A model generated the notes under the pieces. The model was not told where the DNA came from, searched no databases, and was given only the letters and a program-made list of their open reading frames with translations. From the NCBI GenBank assembly GCA_900556785.1, contig USQK01000011.1, positions 1 through 33,450 on the forward strand: a DNA stretch of 33,450 nt, given 5' to 3'. Positions 25,307 through 32,390 of this stretch are shown one piece after another. The first letter of the stretch is position 1; the number at the start of each line of letters is the position of its first letter. The DNA comes from an uncultured Veillonella sp. GTDB taxonomy: Bacteria; Bacillota; Negativicutes; Veillonellales; Veillonellaceae. The translations under genes were made by a program, and so were the position numbers.

Positions 25307-25829
25307 AAAATTAATTGCCATAGTGGCCGCCATAGTGTTGGCTCTGATTGGTCTTATCGTATATATTATGAAAGACTCTGGTGATGTTGGTACCACTCAA
25401 AATCAGAATGGACAACTGGTTAATTTCCAAGGAGCAGATTTACAAGAGGAAAAAGATGGCAAGCTAGTATGGGCATTATCAGCGGAAAAGATTGAATATG
25501 ATCCACGTACAAAAGCTATTGTGCTGACTAATTTAAAAGGTCTTTTCTATCAAGATGATGTAACTACAACAATCACAGCACCTCATGCTGTATTGACCGG
25601 TGATCGCAACTCCCTTGATATTGATCAAGGTGTTACAGCTACAAATACTGATGGAGCTGAGTTTAAAACTGATGCACTTCACTTTGATAATAAGACGAAA
25701 ACGTTGACATCTAAATCTGCCTTTACCTATAACGGTAAAGATATAACATTAACTGGTGATAAACTTGAAGGCAATATGTCCTTGAAGAAAATTAAAGCTA
25801 TTGGTAATGCAAAGTTAACGAAGAAGTAA
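25293..25829 (+). CDS. lptC: LptC, LPS transport bitopic membrane protein
   Basis: 178 residues. A single membrane helix (about 7-26) after a basic start, then a periplasmic beta-jellyroll built from repeated short strands (LVNFQGADLQEEKDG, LVWALSAEKIEYDP and following). LptC joins the LptB-permease extractor at the inner membrane with the periplasmic bridge protein LptA. The coding region starts inside the end of the second lpxL gene, using GGGAGAGGG at 25281-25289, and ends next to lptA, so the order lptC-lptA-lptB is the classic one. Confidence 0.92.
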   Translation: MKNNKKLIAIVAAIVLALIGLIVYIMKDSGDVGTTQNQNGQLVNFQGADLQEEKDGKLVWALSAEKIEYDPRTKAIVLTNLKGLFYQDDVTTTITAPHAVLTGDRNSLDIDQGVTATNTDGAEFKTDALHFDNKTKTLTSKSAFTYNGKDITLTGDKLEGNMSLKKIKAIGNAKLTKK

Positions 25830-25843
25830 TGCGAGGAAATATA

Positions 25844-26563
25844 ATGAATAAGAAAAAACAGATTGGTATGGCTATTTTGGCTATGCTTATGACAGCATCT
25901 GTTACAGCTTGGGCCGCAAATGATCCTTTGACTATTAGCGCAGATACATTATCTTATGATGGCAATACGGGAATTGCTGATGCAAACGGTAATGTGGTAA
26001 TTACTCAAGCTGATAAAACGATGACTGGTGCCAATGGATGGTATAATACAAAAACTCAGGAAGCAAATCTTGATGGCGGCGTATCTATGATTGGTTCTGA
26101 TATGGCTATGTCTGCACAATCAGTGCACAGTTACAATAATAATAAATTCACTGCTAATGGCGGAGTTCATTTACAACGTAGCGATCGTCAAATTTTCGGT
26201 GATAAAGTTGAATATAATACAGATACAGAGTATGGTCTTGTATCTGGCAATGCTCGTTTGATTGCAGAAGGCACTACTTTGACAGGTAATCAAGTTGAAG
26301 GGTGGCTAAAAGAAATTCGTGCAGTAGCACAAGGGGATGTGACATTCTCTAATCCAGAACGAAATGTATCTGGCTCTGCAGAGCGTGCTACCTATACGCA
26401 AACACCTAATCAAAATGATGGAGTTGTACTTTTATCTGGATCTGCTCATGCTGTTCAAAATGGTAATGTACTCAATGCACCAGAGCTTAAAATTCGTTTA
26501 GCTGATGATTCTGCTGAAACATTGGGTGGTCGTAGTACACTCATCATTGTTCCAAATCAATAA
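25844..26563 (+). CDS. lptA: LptA, periplasmic LPS transport protein (OstA-like)
   Basis: 239 residues from ATG 25844, supported by GAGGAA five bases upstream; an earlier in-frame ATG at 25829 overlaps the lptC stop and would spoil the signal peptide start. The signal peptide ends at AWA near residue 28. The mature part is an OstA-type beta-jellyroll (ISADTLSYDGNTGIADANG is the typical opening), somewhat longer than E. coli LptA (185). LptA units stack into the bridge that carries LPS across the periplasm to LptD. No LptD gene lies nearby. Confidence 0.93.
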   Translation: MNKKKQIGMAILAMLMTASVTAWAANDPLTISADTLSYDGNTGIADANGNVVITQADKTMTGANGWYNTKTQEANLDGGVSMIGSDMAMSAQSVHSYNNNKFTANGGVHLQRSDRQIFGDKVEYNTDTEYGLVSGNARLIAEGTTLTGNQVEGWLKEIRAVAQGDVTFSNPERNVSGSAERATYTQTPNQNDGVVLLSGSAHAVQNGNVLNAPELKIRLADDSAETLGGRSTLIIVPNQ

Positions 26564-26572
26564 GGATTAAAT

Positions 26573-27292
26573 ATGTATATAGAAACCAAAAACTTAGTCA
26601 AAACCTTTAGCGGTCGCAATGTTGTAGACGGGGTTAGTTTACGCGTTGATAAGGGGCAAGTCGTTGGGCTCCTAGGTCCTAATGGGGCAGGGAAAACTAC
26701 ATCATTCTATATGATTGTTGGCATTGAACGACCTAGTTCTGGTATCATTACCGTTGATGGCAAGGATATTACGAATATTCCAATGTATAAACGAGCTGCT
26801 GAAGGTATTGGGTATCTTCCACAAGAAGCATCAATTTTTCGCTCCATGACTGTTGAGGATAATATTCGTGCTATGTTACAAACAACATCAAAGAAATCTG
26901 ATGAAATTGAAGCTATAGTGGAATCCCTCATTGAAGAATTTCATATTGGTCATGTTCGAGATCGTATGGGGATGCAGCTATCTGGTGGTGAACGCCGTCG
27001 CGTAGAAATCGCTCGTTGTCTTGCGTTAGAACCGAATTTTATTCTTCTCGATGAACCTTTTGCTGGCGTCGACCCTATCGCAGTTGCTGACATTCAACAA
27101 ATCATTTTGCATGTAAAAAATCGCGGTATTGGTATCTTGATTACAGATCACAATGTGCGTGAAACATTGGGGATTGTAGATAAGGCTTATATTTTAAGTA
27201 GTGGTAAAATCCTCCTAGAAGGCACCCCTGAAGAAATTGCAAACGACCCAATCGCTCGTGAGCATTACTTAGGGGATAACTTTAGATTATAG
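26573..27292 (+). CDS. lptB: LptB, ATPase of the LPS transporter
   Basis: 239-residue ABC ATPase. Walker [10 protein letters not shown] (35-43), Q-loop in YLPQEAS, signature LSGGE (136-140) with the [11 protein letters not shown] continuation, and Walker [13 protein letters not shown] (157-168) are all present. The AGVDPIAV wording is characteristic of LptB. It powers LPS extraction from the outer face of the inner membrane with the permease encoded next. It starts 9 bases after lptA with AAGGA before it. Confidence 0.97.
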   Translation: MYIETKNLVKTFSGRNVVDGVSLRVDKGQVVGLLGPNGAGKTTSFYMIVGIERPSSGIITVDGKDITNIPMYKRAAEGIGYLPQEASIFRSMTVEDNIRAMLQTTSKKSDEIEAIVESLIEEFHIGHVRDRMGMQLSGGERRRVEIARCLALEPNFILLDEPFAGVDPIAVADIQQIILHVKNRGIGILITDHNVRETLGIVDKAYILSSGKILLEGTPEEIANDPIAREHYLGDNFRL

Positions 27293-27301
27293 GAGGGGAC
27301 T

Positions 27302-28393
27302 ATGAGATTATTAGATAAATATATATTAAAAGCTTTTGTAGGTCCGTTCCTATTTGGGGTATTTGCTTTTACCAGTATTTTTATTGGCACAGGTACATTA
27401 TTTAGAATTGCTCAATATATTACTGAATATGGGGCACCGCTAGTTCTCGTTATGAAAGCTTTTGTGTTGGCATTACCAAGCATTGTTATCTTAACATTCC
27501 CAATGTCAGTACTATTGGCTTCACTTATGACCTTTAGTCGCTTGAGCAGTACTAGTGAGATTGTTGTTATGCGTGCCGGTGGTCTTAGTTTTTTACGCTT
27601 AGCGATGCCTGTATACATTATTGCCCTTATCATCTCAATTGGGGCTGTCGCATTTAATGAATTTGTTGTACCACGTACAAATAATATGTATCAAACGATT
27701 GTGCGTGAACAGATTATGAAAAATGCATCACCTCAAACACAAAATCATATCGTTTTAAAAACAATGAATGGTAATGATTTAGGCACATTAATGTATGCTA
27801 AAAGCTACAATGCGGAGACTAAAAAATTAAGCATGATTACGGTGCAACAGTTTGGTGAAGGTGGCAAGTTACAACAAGTTGAAAATGCGGATACTGCTGT
27901 TTGGAATGGTCAATATTGGGTGATGCAAAACGGCATTATTTATGATATTTCCGCTGGTGATGGTGTAGAACGTACAATGAAGTTCAAGGAGCAATCCTTG
28001 CCAATTAAGTCTGCACCAAAGGATATTCAACAAGATCAACGTAAACCAGAAGAATTAACAATCAAAGAATTACGTCATCAAATTAAAGCATATAAGGCGG
28101 CTTATACGAATGCCAATAAACTAGAAATGGAAATGTATCAACGTTTTACAATTCCATTAGCTAGCTTTGTATTTGCTCTTGTAGGTGCTCCATTAGGTCT
28201 TCAAAAGCAACGTTCTAGCTCATCTATTGGTTTTGGTATCAGTATCTTAATCATCTTTATTTATTATGGGGTGATGACATTTGCTGGTGCATTAGGTAAA
28301 GGTGGTGCATTGCCAACCGTATTTGCTGCATTAATTCCAGATACATTAGGCATCATTGCTGGCCTATATTTGAATTGGCGTGTATCTAAGTAA
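27302..28393 (+). CDS. LptF/LptG-family LPS transporter permease, single copy
   Basis: 363 residues, YjgP/YjgQ family. Three membrane helices at the N-terminal side (about 12-36, 48-75 and 98-122), a periplasmic beta-jellyroll domain (about 135-235), a helix-rich stretch and three more helices (about 277-300, 305-330 and 336-358). It starts RLLDKYILKAFVGPF, as expected. Proteobacteria encode two such proteins that form a heterodimer with LptB2. Only one is here, so it may act as a homodimer, or a second gene may lie elsewhere. The start follows AGGAGGGG, 9 bases after lptB. No terminator is seen between it and the DUF3084 gene. Confidence 0.93.
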   Translation: MRLLDKYILKAFVGPFLFGVFAFTSIFIGTGTLFRIAQYITEYGAPLVLVMKAFVLALPSIVILTFPMSVLLASLMTFSRLSSTSEIVVMRAGGLSFLRLAMPVYIIALIISIGAVAFNEFVVPRTNNMYQTIVREQIMKNASPQTQNHIVLKTMNGNDLGTLMYAKSYNAETKKLSMITVQQFGEGGKLQQVENADTAVWNGQYWVMQNGIIYDISAGDGVERTMKFKEQSLPIKSAPKDIQQDQRKPEELTIKELRHQIKAYKAAYTNANKLEMEMYQRFTIPLASFVFALVGAPLGLQKQRSSSSIGFGISILIIFIYYGVMTFAGALGKGGALPTVFAALIPDTLGIIAGLYLNWRVSK

Positions 28394-28480
28394 CCTAGTA
28401 TATAAAGAAATAAATTTGATTTACGAAATAGCATATTTTCGAATCCAATAATTGTGTAATCTTATGAAAGGAGGGACTCG

Positions 28481-29695
28481 ATGTTAGTAGGTGTTAAAAT
28501 ATTAGTTATTATTGCCCTTATGGGGGGACTTATTGCCTACATGGGGGATAAGTTAGGCACTAAAGTTGGTAAGCGTCGCATGTCCCTCTTTGGATTACGG
28601 CCTAAACATACGTCCATAATTGTTACTATCGTAACGGGATTGTTAGTTGCTGCTGCTACAGTAGGTGTATTAACTATTACATCTCAAAGCGTACGAACAG
28701 CGCTCTTTGGGATGGATCAGTTACGAGCAGATATGAAGCAACTTAATGATGAGGTAGCTGCTAAGACGCAAGAGCTTATTCGAGGACAAGCATTGCTTGA
28801 GCAAAATAAGCAAGAATTAGCAGAACGAATGGCTGAAATAGAGCAAATTCGTAAAGAGGTTGATGCAACTAAGGCTGAGTTGGCTAGTGCACAAGCGGCT
28901 AAAGATGCGACTGAAGCTGAGTTAGCTACACTTCAAGCTTCATATGATGAAGTATCTAAAAAATTAGCTGATTTAGAGGCTACAAGAGCCAAGATGGAAG
29001 CTCATATTAAGGATTTACAGACAACGCAGGAACAGTTGCAAAATGGCATTATTCATTTGCGTGAAGGTACAATTCTTTTCCAAGTTGATCAATTATTGGC
29101 GCAAGCTGTTGTTCGACCTGGTTTAAGTGAAGAAGATAGCAATGCAGCCATCAAAAATATTATTGATGATACAAATAAATTGGTATTACGTCGTCTTGGT
29201 ATAGAAGATCAAGGTCAGGCTGTTGTATATGTAGATCGTCAGAATATTGAGGTAGCTACACAAAAGCTTAATAGTGCAAAGACTCCAATGGTGGTTCAAG
29301 TGGTTGCTGCTGGAAATATTATTGCTGGTGAACCAGCGGTAGCAGTTATCCAAGTTTACCCACAACAATTTATTTATAAAAATGGGGAAGTAATTCATTC
29401 TGCTATAATGGATGGTGGACCTAACGCTCAATCTGCTATGCTTCAATTCTTAAAGCAAGTAAATGAAAAGGCAAGAGAGAAAGGTATTATTCCAGACTCC
29501 TTATCTGGTGATATCGGAACGATACCAGGGGATGATTTGTTTACGGCTATTCGTCGTATTGCTACAATACATGGCAAGGTTCATGTAGAAGCGTATGTTG
29601 ATGGTGATACATATTCATCTGGTCCTGTACATCTTAAGTTACGTATTACTCAAATGCCTGTTTTTAATGATAAGGCTAAAATGCCAGCTTATTAA
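28481..29695 (+). CDS. DUF3084 membrane-anchored coiled-coil protein, function unknown
   Basis: 404 residues. Two membrane segments (about 5-22 and 45-68) are joined by a short basic loop (KVGKRRMSLFGLRPKH). A long coiled coil (about 78-193, rich in Glu, Gln, Ala and Lys) is followed by a compact alpha/beta C-terminal domain (about 200-404) with VVYVDRQNIEVATQKL and AGEPAVAVIQVYPQ. This is the DUF3084 layout; the family is known to me mainly from cyanobacteria and diderm Firmicutes, and I know no established function. Coil orientation is not certain, but with the positive loop inside, both ends would lie in the periplasm. AAAGGAGGG at 28467-28475 gives a strong ribosome binding site. Its place right after the Lpt genes suggests an envelope role. 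Confidence 0.85.
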   Translation: MLVGVKILVIIALMGGLIAYMGDKLGTKVGKRRMSLFGLRPKHTSIIVTIVTGLLVAAATVGVLTITSQSVRTALFGMDQLRADMKQLNDEVAAKTQELIRGQALLEQNKQELAERMAEIEQIRKEVDATKAELASAQAAKDATEAELATLQASYDEVSKKLADLEATRAKMEAHIKDLQTTQEQLQNGIIHLREGTILFQVDQLLAQAVVRPGLSEEDSNAAIKNIIDDTNKLVLRRLGIEDQGQAVVYVDRQNIEVATQKLNSAKTPMVVQVVAAGNIIAGEPAVAVIQVYPQQFIYKNGEVIHSAIMDGGPNAQSAMLQFLKQVNEKAREKGIIPDSLSGDIGTIPGDDLFTAIRRIATIHGKVHVEAYVDGDTYSSGPVHLKLRITQMPVFNDKAKMPAY

Positions 29696-29724
29696 ATTGA
29701 ATAGTATTTTGGTTTATATACTTT

Positions 29725-29767
29725 AAACGAAGGTCTTATGTAAATTTTTACATAAGACCTTCGTTTT
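29725..29767 (+). terminator. Strong, probably two-way terminator after the DUF3084 gene
   Basis: AAACGAAGGTCTTATGTAAA (29725-29744) and its exact complement at 29747-29766 make a 20-bp perfect stem. The T run at its right end is short; the A run on the left supplies a T run on the other strand. It closes the long lpx-kds-lpt run. Confidence 0.9.
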
Positions 29768-29809
29768 GTGTTAAAATATAAATGCTGTATTAGAAATGAG
29801 GATAATAAT

Positions 29810-30337
29810 ATGACTGATACTACGTACATTTTGGCTGTAGATCCAGGCAATGAAAAAACAGGTGTAGCAATTGTGACACCTTCTGGTACTATGGTATGTC
29901 GTAAAATTATTATGACAAAACAGTTCAATGGTGAAATTGAACGTATATTAACTGAATACTATGGAATTGTTCATATGGTATGTGGAAATGGTACAAATCA
30001 TAAATATTTGTATCCATCGCTTCAACAAATTGGACGAAATCATAAAATTACGACTAGCTTAATTGATGAATCGCATAGTACGGAAGAGGCTCGAAAATTA
30101 TATTGGAAGTATAATCCTCCTACAGGATGGCGTAAAATTATCCCTACGTCTATGCAATTTCCACCTGAACCTGTAGATGATTTGACAGCTTTTGTTATTG
30201 GTTTACGATATACAAAACAACTAAGCCAAGCTGTTAATGACATACAAGGTGATACGATGGATGCTAGTGAGTTAGAAGAAAAAAGATTACATGCTATGGA
30301 GCAGTTGTACGGTAAAGGAGAAGTGCATGAAAAATGA
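29810..30337 (+). CDS. RuvC/YqgF-like RNase H-fold protein, putative nuclease
   Basis: 175 residues from ATG 29810, set by GAGGAT 6 bases upstream; the open frame reaches further up into the terminator, which is not credible coding. It begins with strand ILAVDPGNEKTGVAIV, the RuvC/YqgF active site opening with Asp11. IDESHSTEEAR contains Glu87, and PVDDLTAFVIGLRY supplies Asp123/Asp124; together these resemble the four acidic residues of the fold. Relatives cut Holliday junctions or process pre-16S rRNA, but this branch is neither canonical RuvC (different length and ends) nor typical YqgF (about 140 residues). I therefore name only the fold. It sits just after the DUF3084 gene and overlaps the next gene by 11 bases. 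Confidence 0.75.
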   Translation: MTDTTYILAVDPGNEKTGVAIVTPSGTMVCRKIIMTKQFNGEIERILTEYYGIVHMVCGNGTNHKYLYPSLQQIGRNHKITTSLIDESHSTEEARKLYWKYNPPTGWRKIIPTSMQFPPEPVDDLTAFVIGLRYTKQLSQAVNDIQGDTMDASELEEKRLHAMEQLYGKGEVHEK

Positions 30338-31196
30338 AACTTTAACGCATAACTGGTCGAACTTTATTATGCGTTGCTTAATGATGATCTTAGGGGCCTT
30401 AATTTATACTATAGGCTTAGATTTATTTTTAGTACCGAATAGTATCATCGATGGCGGTGTAGTTGGTATTTCCTTGATGGCTGCAGAGCTTTCTGGAATT
30501 TCTTTTAGTATTTTCGTCGTACTCTTTAACTTGCCTTTCTTATATATTGGCTATAGAGCTGATGGCAAAAACTTTACTTTCTCTACACTATTTTCTATCG
30601 TATGGATGGCAATTTTCTCTACCTTTGCTCATGATTTTACACCTATTACAACAGATCCATTCTTAGGTTCTATCTTTGGTGGTATCATTTTAGGTATTGG
30701 GGTAGGCCTTATTATACGTAATGGTGGTTCTTTAGATGGCTCTGAAATTGTGGCAATCATCTTTGATAGACGTTCCACTTTCTCTGTTGGTGAAATCGTA
30801 ATGGCTATGAATCTCATTATTCTTGGTGCCGCAGGTTTTGTATATAGTTGGAATAGTGCTATGTATTCCTTAATCGCTTATTTCATTGCTTATAAGATGA
30901 TCGATATTACAATTACAGGCCTTGATGAATCTAAAGGAGTAATGATTATTACAGATGCAGAGAACTCTAAGAATATTGCAGATGCATTAAATGCGAATCT
31001 TAATCGTGGTGTTACAATTATGTATGGTGAAGGGGGCTATTTAAAGCAACCTAAGCATGTTTTATATTCTGTAGTAACAAGACTTGAAATTATGAGGTTA
31101 AAAAATACTGTTTATGAAGTAGATCCATCGGCATTTATTACGATTCAAGATGTACATGATGTATTTGGTGGTAGATTTACAAAGAACGGTCATTAA
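30327..31196 (+). CDS. YitT-family membrane protein (DUF161 plus DUF2179)
   Basis: 289 residues from ATG 30327, supported by AAAGGAG at 30314-30320 inside the preceding gene. Five or six membrane helices occupy about 13-195, with the PNSIIDGGVVGISLM motif typical of the YitT/YczE group and GGSLDGSEIVA further on. The C-terminal soluble DUF2179 domain (about 203-289) begins GVMIITDAENSKNIADAL and contains YSVVTRLEI. Members are widespread in Firmicutes; their transport substrate is not firmly known to me. The 11-base overlap with the nuclease-like gene indicates coupling. Confidence 0.88.
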   Translation: MKNETLTHNWSNFIMRCLMMILGALIYTIGLDLFLVPNSIIDGGVVGISLMAAELSGISFSIFVVLFNLPFLYIGYRADGKNFTFSTLFSIVWMAIFSTFAHDFTPITTDPFLGSIFGGIILGIGVGLIIRNGGSLDGSEIVAIIFDRRSTFSVGEIVMAMNLIILGAAGFVYSWNSAMYSLIAYFIAYKMIDITITGLDESKGVMIITDAENSKNIADALNANLNRGVTIMYGEGGYLKQPKHVLYSVVTRLEIMRLKNTVYEVDPSAFITIQDVHDVFGGRFTKNGH

Positions 31197-31205
31197 GGGG
31201 TTAAT

Positions 31206-31778
31206 ATGAGTAATAAAATAGTAAAAGAAATATTAGATTGGATTTATGCCATTGTATTGGCATTAATTATTGCCATGGTAATTCATATTTTCTTGATTCA
31301 ACCAACACGTGTATCTGGTGAATCAATGGAGGATACATTACACAATGGCCAATATTTAATTGTAACGAAATGGCATCATATTATGAATGAAATGCCAAAT
31401 TATGGCCAAATTGTAATCATTGATAGTCGTGTTAATCGCGCACGTACTTGGGTAGATGATGTAGAAGAACCATTGATGAACTATGCATCAGTCTTTAATA
31501 AAGCTGCTCAAACAAATGATGTATGGGTTAAGCGCGTTATCGGTCGTCCTGGTGATGTATTAGAGTTTAAAGATGGTCATGTATGGCGTAATGGTGAACA
31601 ATTACAAGAACCATATACCAAAGATACAAAAATGAATTATACACGCTCCACACCTGTTACAATTCCTGAAGGATATGTATTTGTGATGGGGGATAACCGA
31701 AATCATTCTAGTGATAGTCGTTTCATTGGCCCTGTTCCAGTTGATCACGTCCTAGGTTTTGTATCCTATGCAATTTAA
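31206..31778 (+). CDS. lepB: LepB, signal peptidase I
   Basis: 190 residues, the compact Gram-positive-like form. One N-terminal membrane helix (about 13-31) is followed by the serine box SGESMEDTL with catalytic Ser40, then VKRVIGRPGD with the general base Lys109, and the closing VFVMGDNRNHSSDSRFIGPV box. It cleaves signal peptides from exported proteins such as BamA, LptA and OmpM at the outer face of the inner membrane. It begins 9 bases after the YitT gene and ends with a strong terminator. It may be one of several signal peptidases in the genome. Confidence 0.95.
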   Translation: MSNKIVKEILDWIYAIVLALIIAMVIHIFLIQPTRVSGESMEDTLHNGQYLIVTKWHHIMNEMPNYGQIVIIDSRVNRARTWVDDVEEPLMNYASVFNKAAQTNDVWVKRVIGRPGDVLEFKDGHVWRNGEQLQEPYTKDTKMNYTRSTPVTIPEGYVFVMGDNRNHSSDSRFIGPVPVDHVLGFVSYAI

Positions 31779-31785
31779 TGCTTCT

Positions 31786-31826
31786 AAAAGCCTCTCTATA
31801 GTAGTAATTACTATAGAGAGGCTTTT
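31786..31826 (+). terminator. Strong intrinsic terminator after lepB
   Basis: AAAAGCCTCTCTATAGTA (31786-31803) pairs perfectly over 18 bp with 31809-31826 around loop GTAAT, ending in TTTTT. The A run on the left side makes it likely to work in both directions. Confidence 0.95.
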
Positions 31827-32058
31827 TGTATTTAAATAATGGGGTATTTATAGATTAATATTATTAATGACATATTTTAAGAGATAATATATGATGAATG
31901 GCATTGATAAGGTTATTACTAATAGAAATTAGAGAGACAAAATAAAGGTATTAATAATAGAAAAGAGGAATATAATTATATTTTAGGTCTATATATTAGT
32001 ATTAGATATTAAGTAATATGATATTCATTATTTTTAATAATTAAAAGTTGTAGGTTTA

Positions 32059-32086
32059 TTATCTAAAATACATGAATTTTAGATAA
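32059..32086. repeat. Perfect 11-bp inverted repeat upstream of the porin promoter
   Basis: TTATCTAAAAT (32059-32069), 6-base loop ACATGA, ATTTTAGATAA (32076-32086). It lies about 113 bases before the -35 box. Possible protein-binding site or AT-rich upstream element; chance is possible in such DNA. Confidence 0.4.
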
Positions 32087-32198
32087 ATAAAATGAAATTG
32101 TACAAAATTTAATTTTGAAAAATGCAGTAAAAATCTATGTTTATAGGTTTATTTTTATTCGTGAAAGAAATTTCATCAAATTAAGTTGTATAAAATGC

Positions 32199-32227
32199 TT
32201 TACAAAAAATTTGGACGGTGATATATT
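32199..32227 (+). promoter_or_regulatory. Strong sigma-70-type promoter of the OmpM-like porin gene
   Basis: TTTACA (32199-32204) and TATATT (32222-32227), each one mismatch from consensus, are 17 bases apart. Transcription would begin near 32234, giving a leader of about 157 bases. The A-rich DNA just upstream could act as an UP element. A strong promoter fits an abundant outer membrane protein. Confidence 0.75.
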
Positions 32228-32230
32228 CTA

Positions 32231-32271
32231 ATCACAGTAAGGCACCACTAATAAAGAGGTGACGCTGTGAT
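32231..32271 (+). ncRNA. 5'-proximal stem-loop in the porin mRNA leader
   Basis: ATCACAG (32231-32237) pairs perfectly with CTGTGAT (32265-32271). Inside, CACC (32243-32246) pairs with GGTG (32258-32261). The structure would sit at the very 5' end of the predicted transcript, a position known in other abundant porin messages for protecting RNA from decay. No known riboswitch consensus was recognised. Confidence 0.5.
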
Positions 32272-32390
32272 AGATAATATAGTCGAGGAAACGTGGACAC
32301 TCCTAATATATCTTTCATAGTTATACCACTTATACAGTGAATGTCTTCTGATAATATAAATTCTTATTTATAAGAAAGAAGGAATTCATT

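Larger units (their letters stand above)
31827..32390 (+). other. Long AT-rich non-coding region before the porin gene
   Basis: About 560 bases without a credible coding region on either strand. The first 370 bases are extremely AT-rich and hold inverted repeats (32059-32086; CAAAATT-T-AATTTTG at 32103-32117). A strong promoter at 32199-32227 and a structured leader follow. A 13-codon frame from ATG 31891 has no ribosome binding site. No RNA gene family was recognised. Confidence 0.6.

Noticed and set aside
29768..29809. Upstream extension of the RuvC/YqgF-like gene
   Set aside because: The start would be right at the terminator base, without a ribosome binding site; the RNase H-fold strand begins just after ATG 29810.
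31891..31932. 13-codon frame in the gap before the porin gene
   Set aside because: No ribosome binding site and AT-rich random composition.
32231..32300. c-di-GMP-I riboswitch in the porin leader
   Set aside because: Fragments such as CACAG...GGCA...ACGC recall it, but the GAAA tetraloop, its receptor and the second helix are missing.
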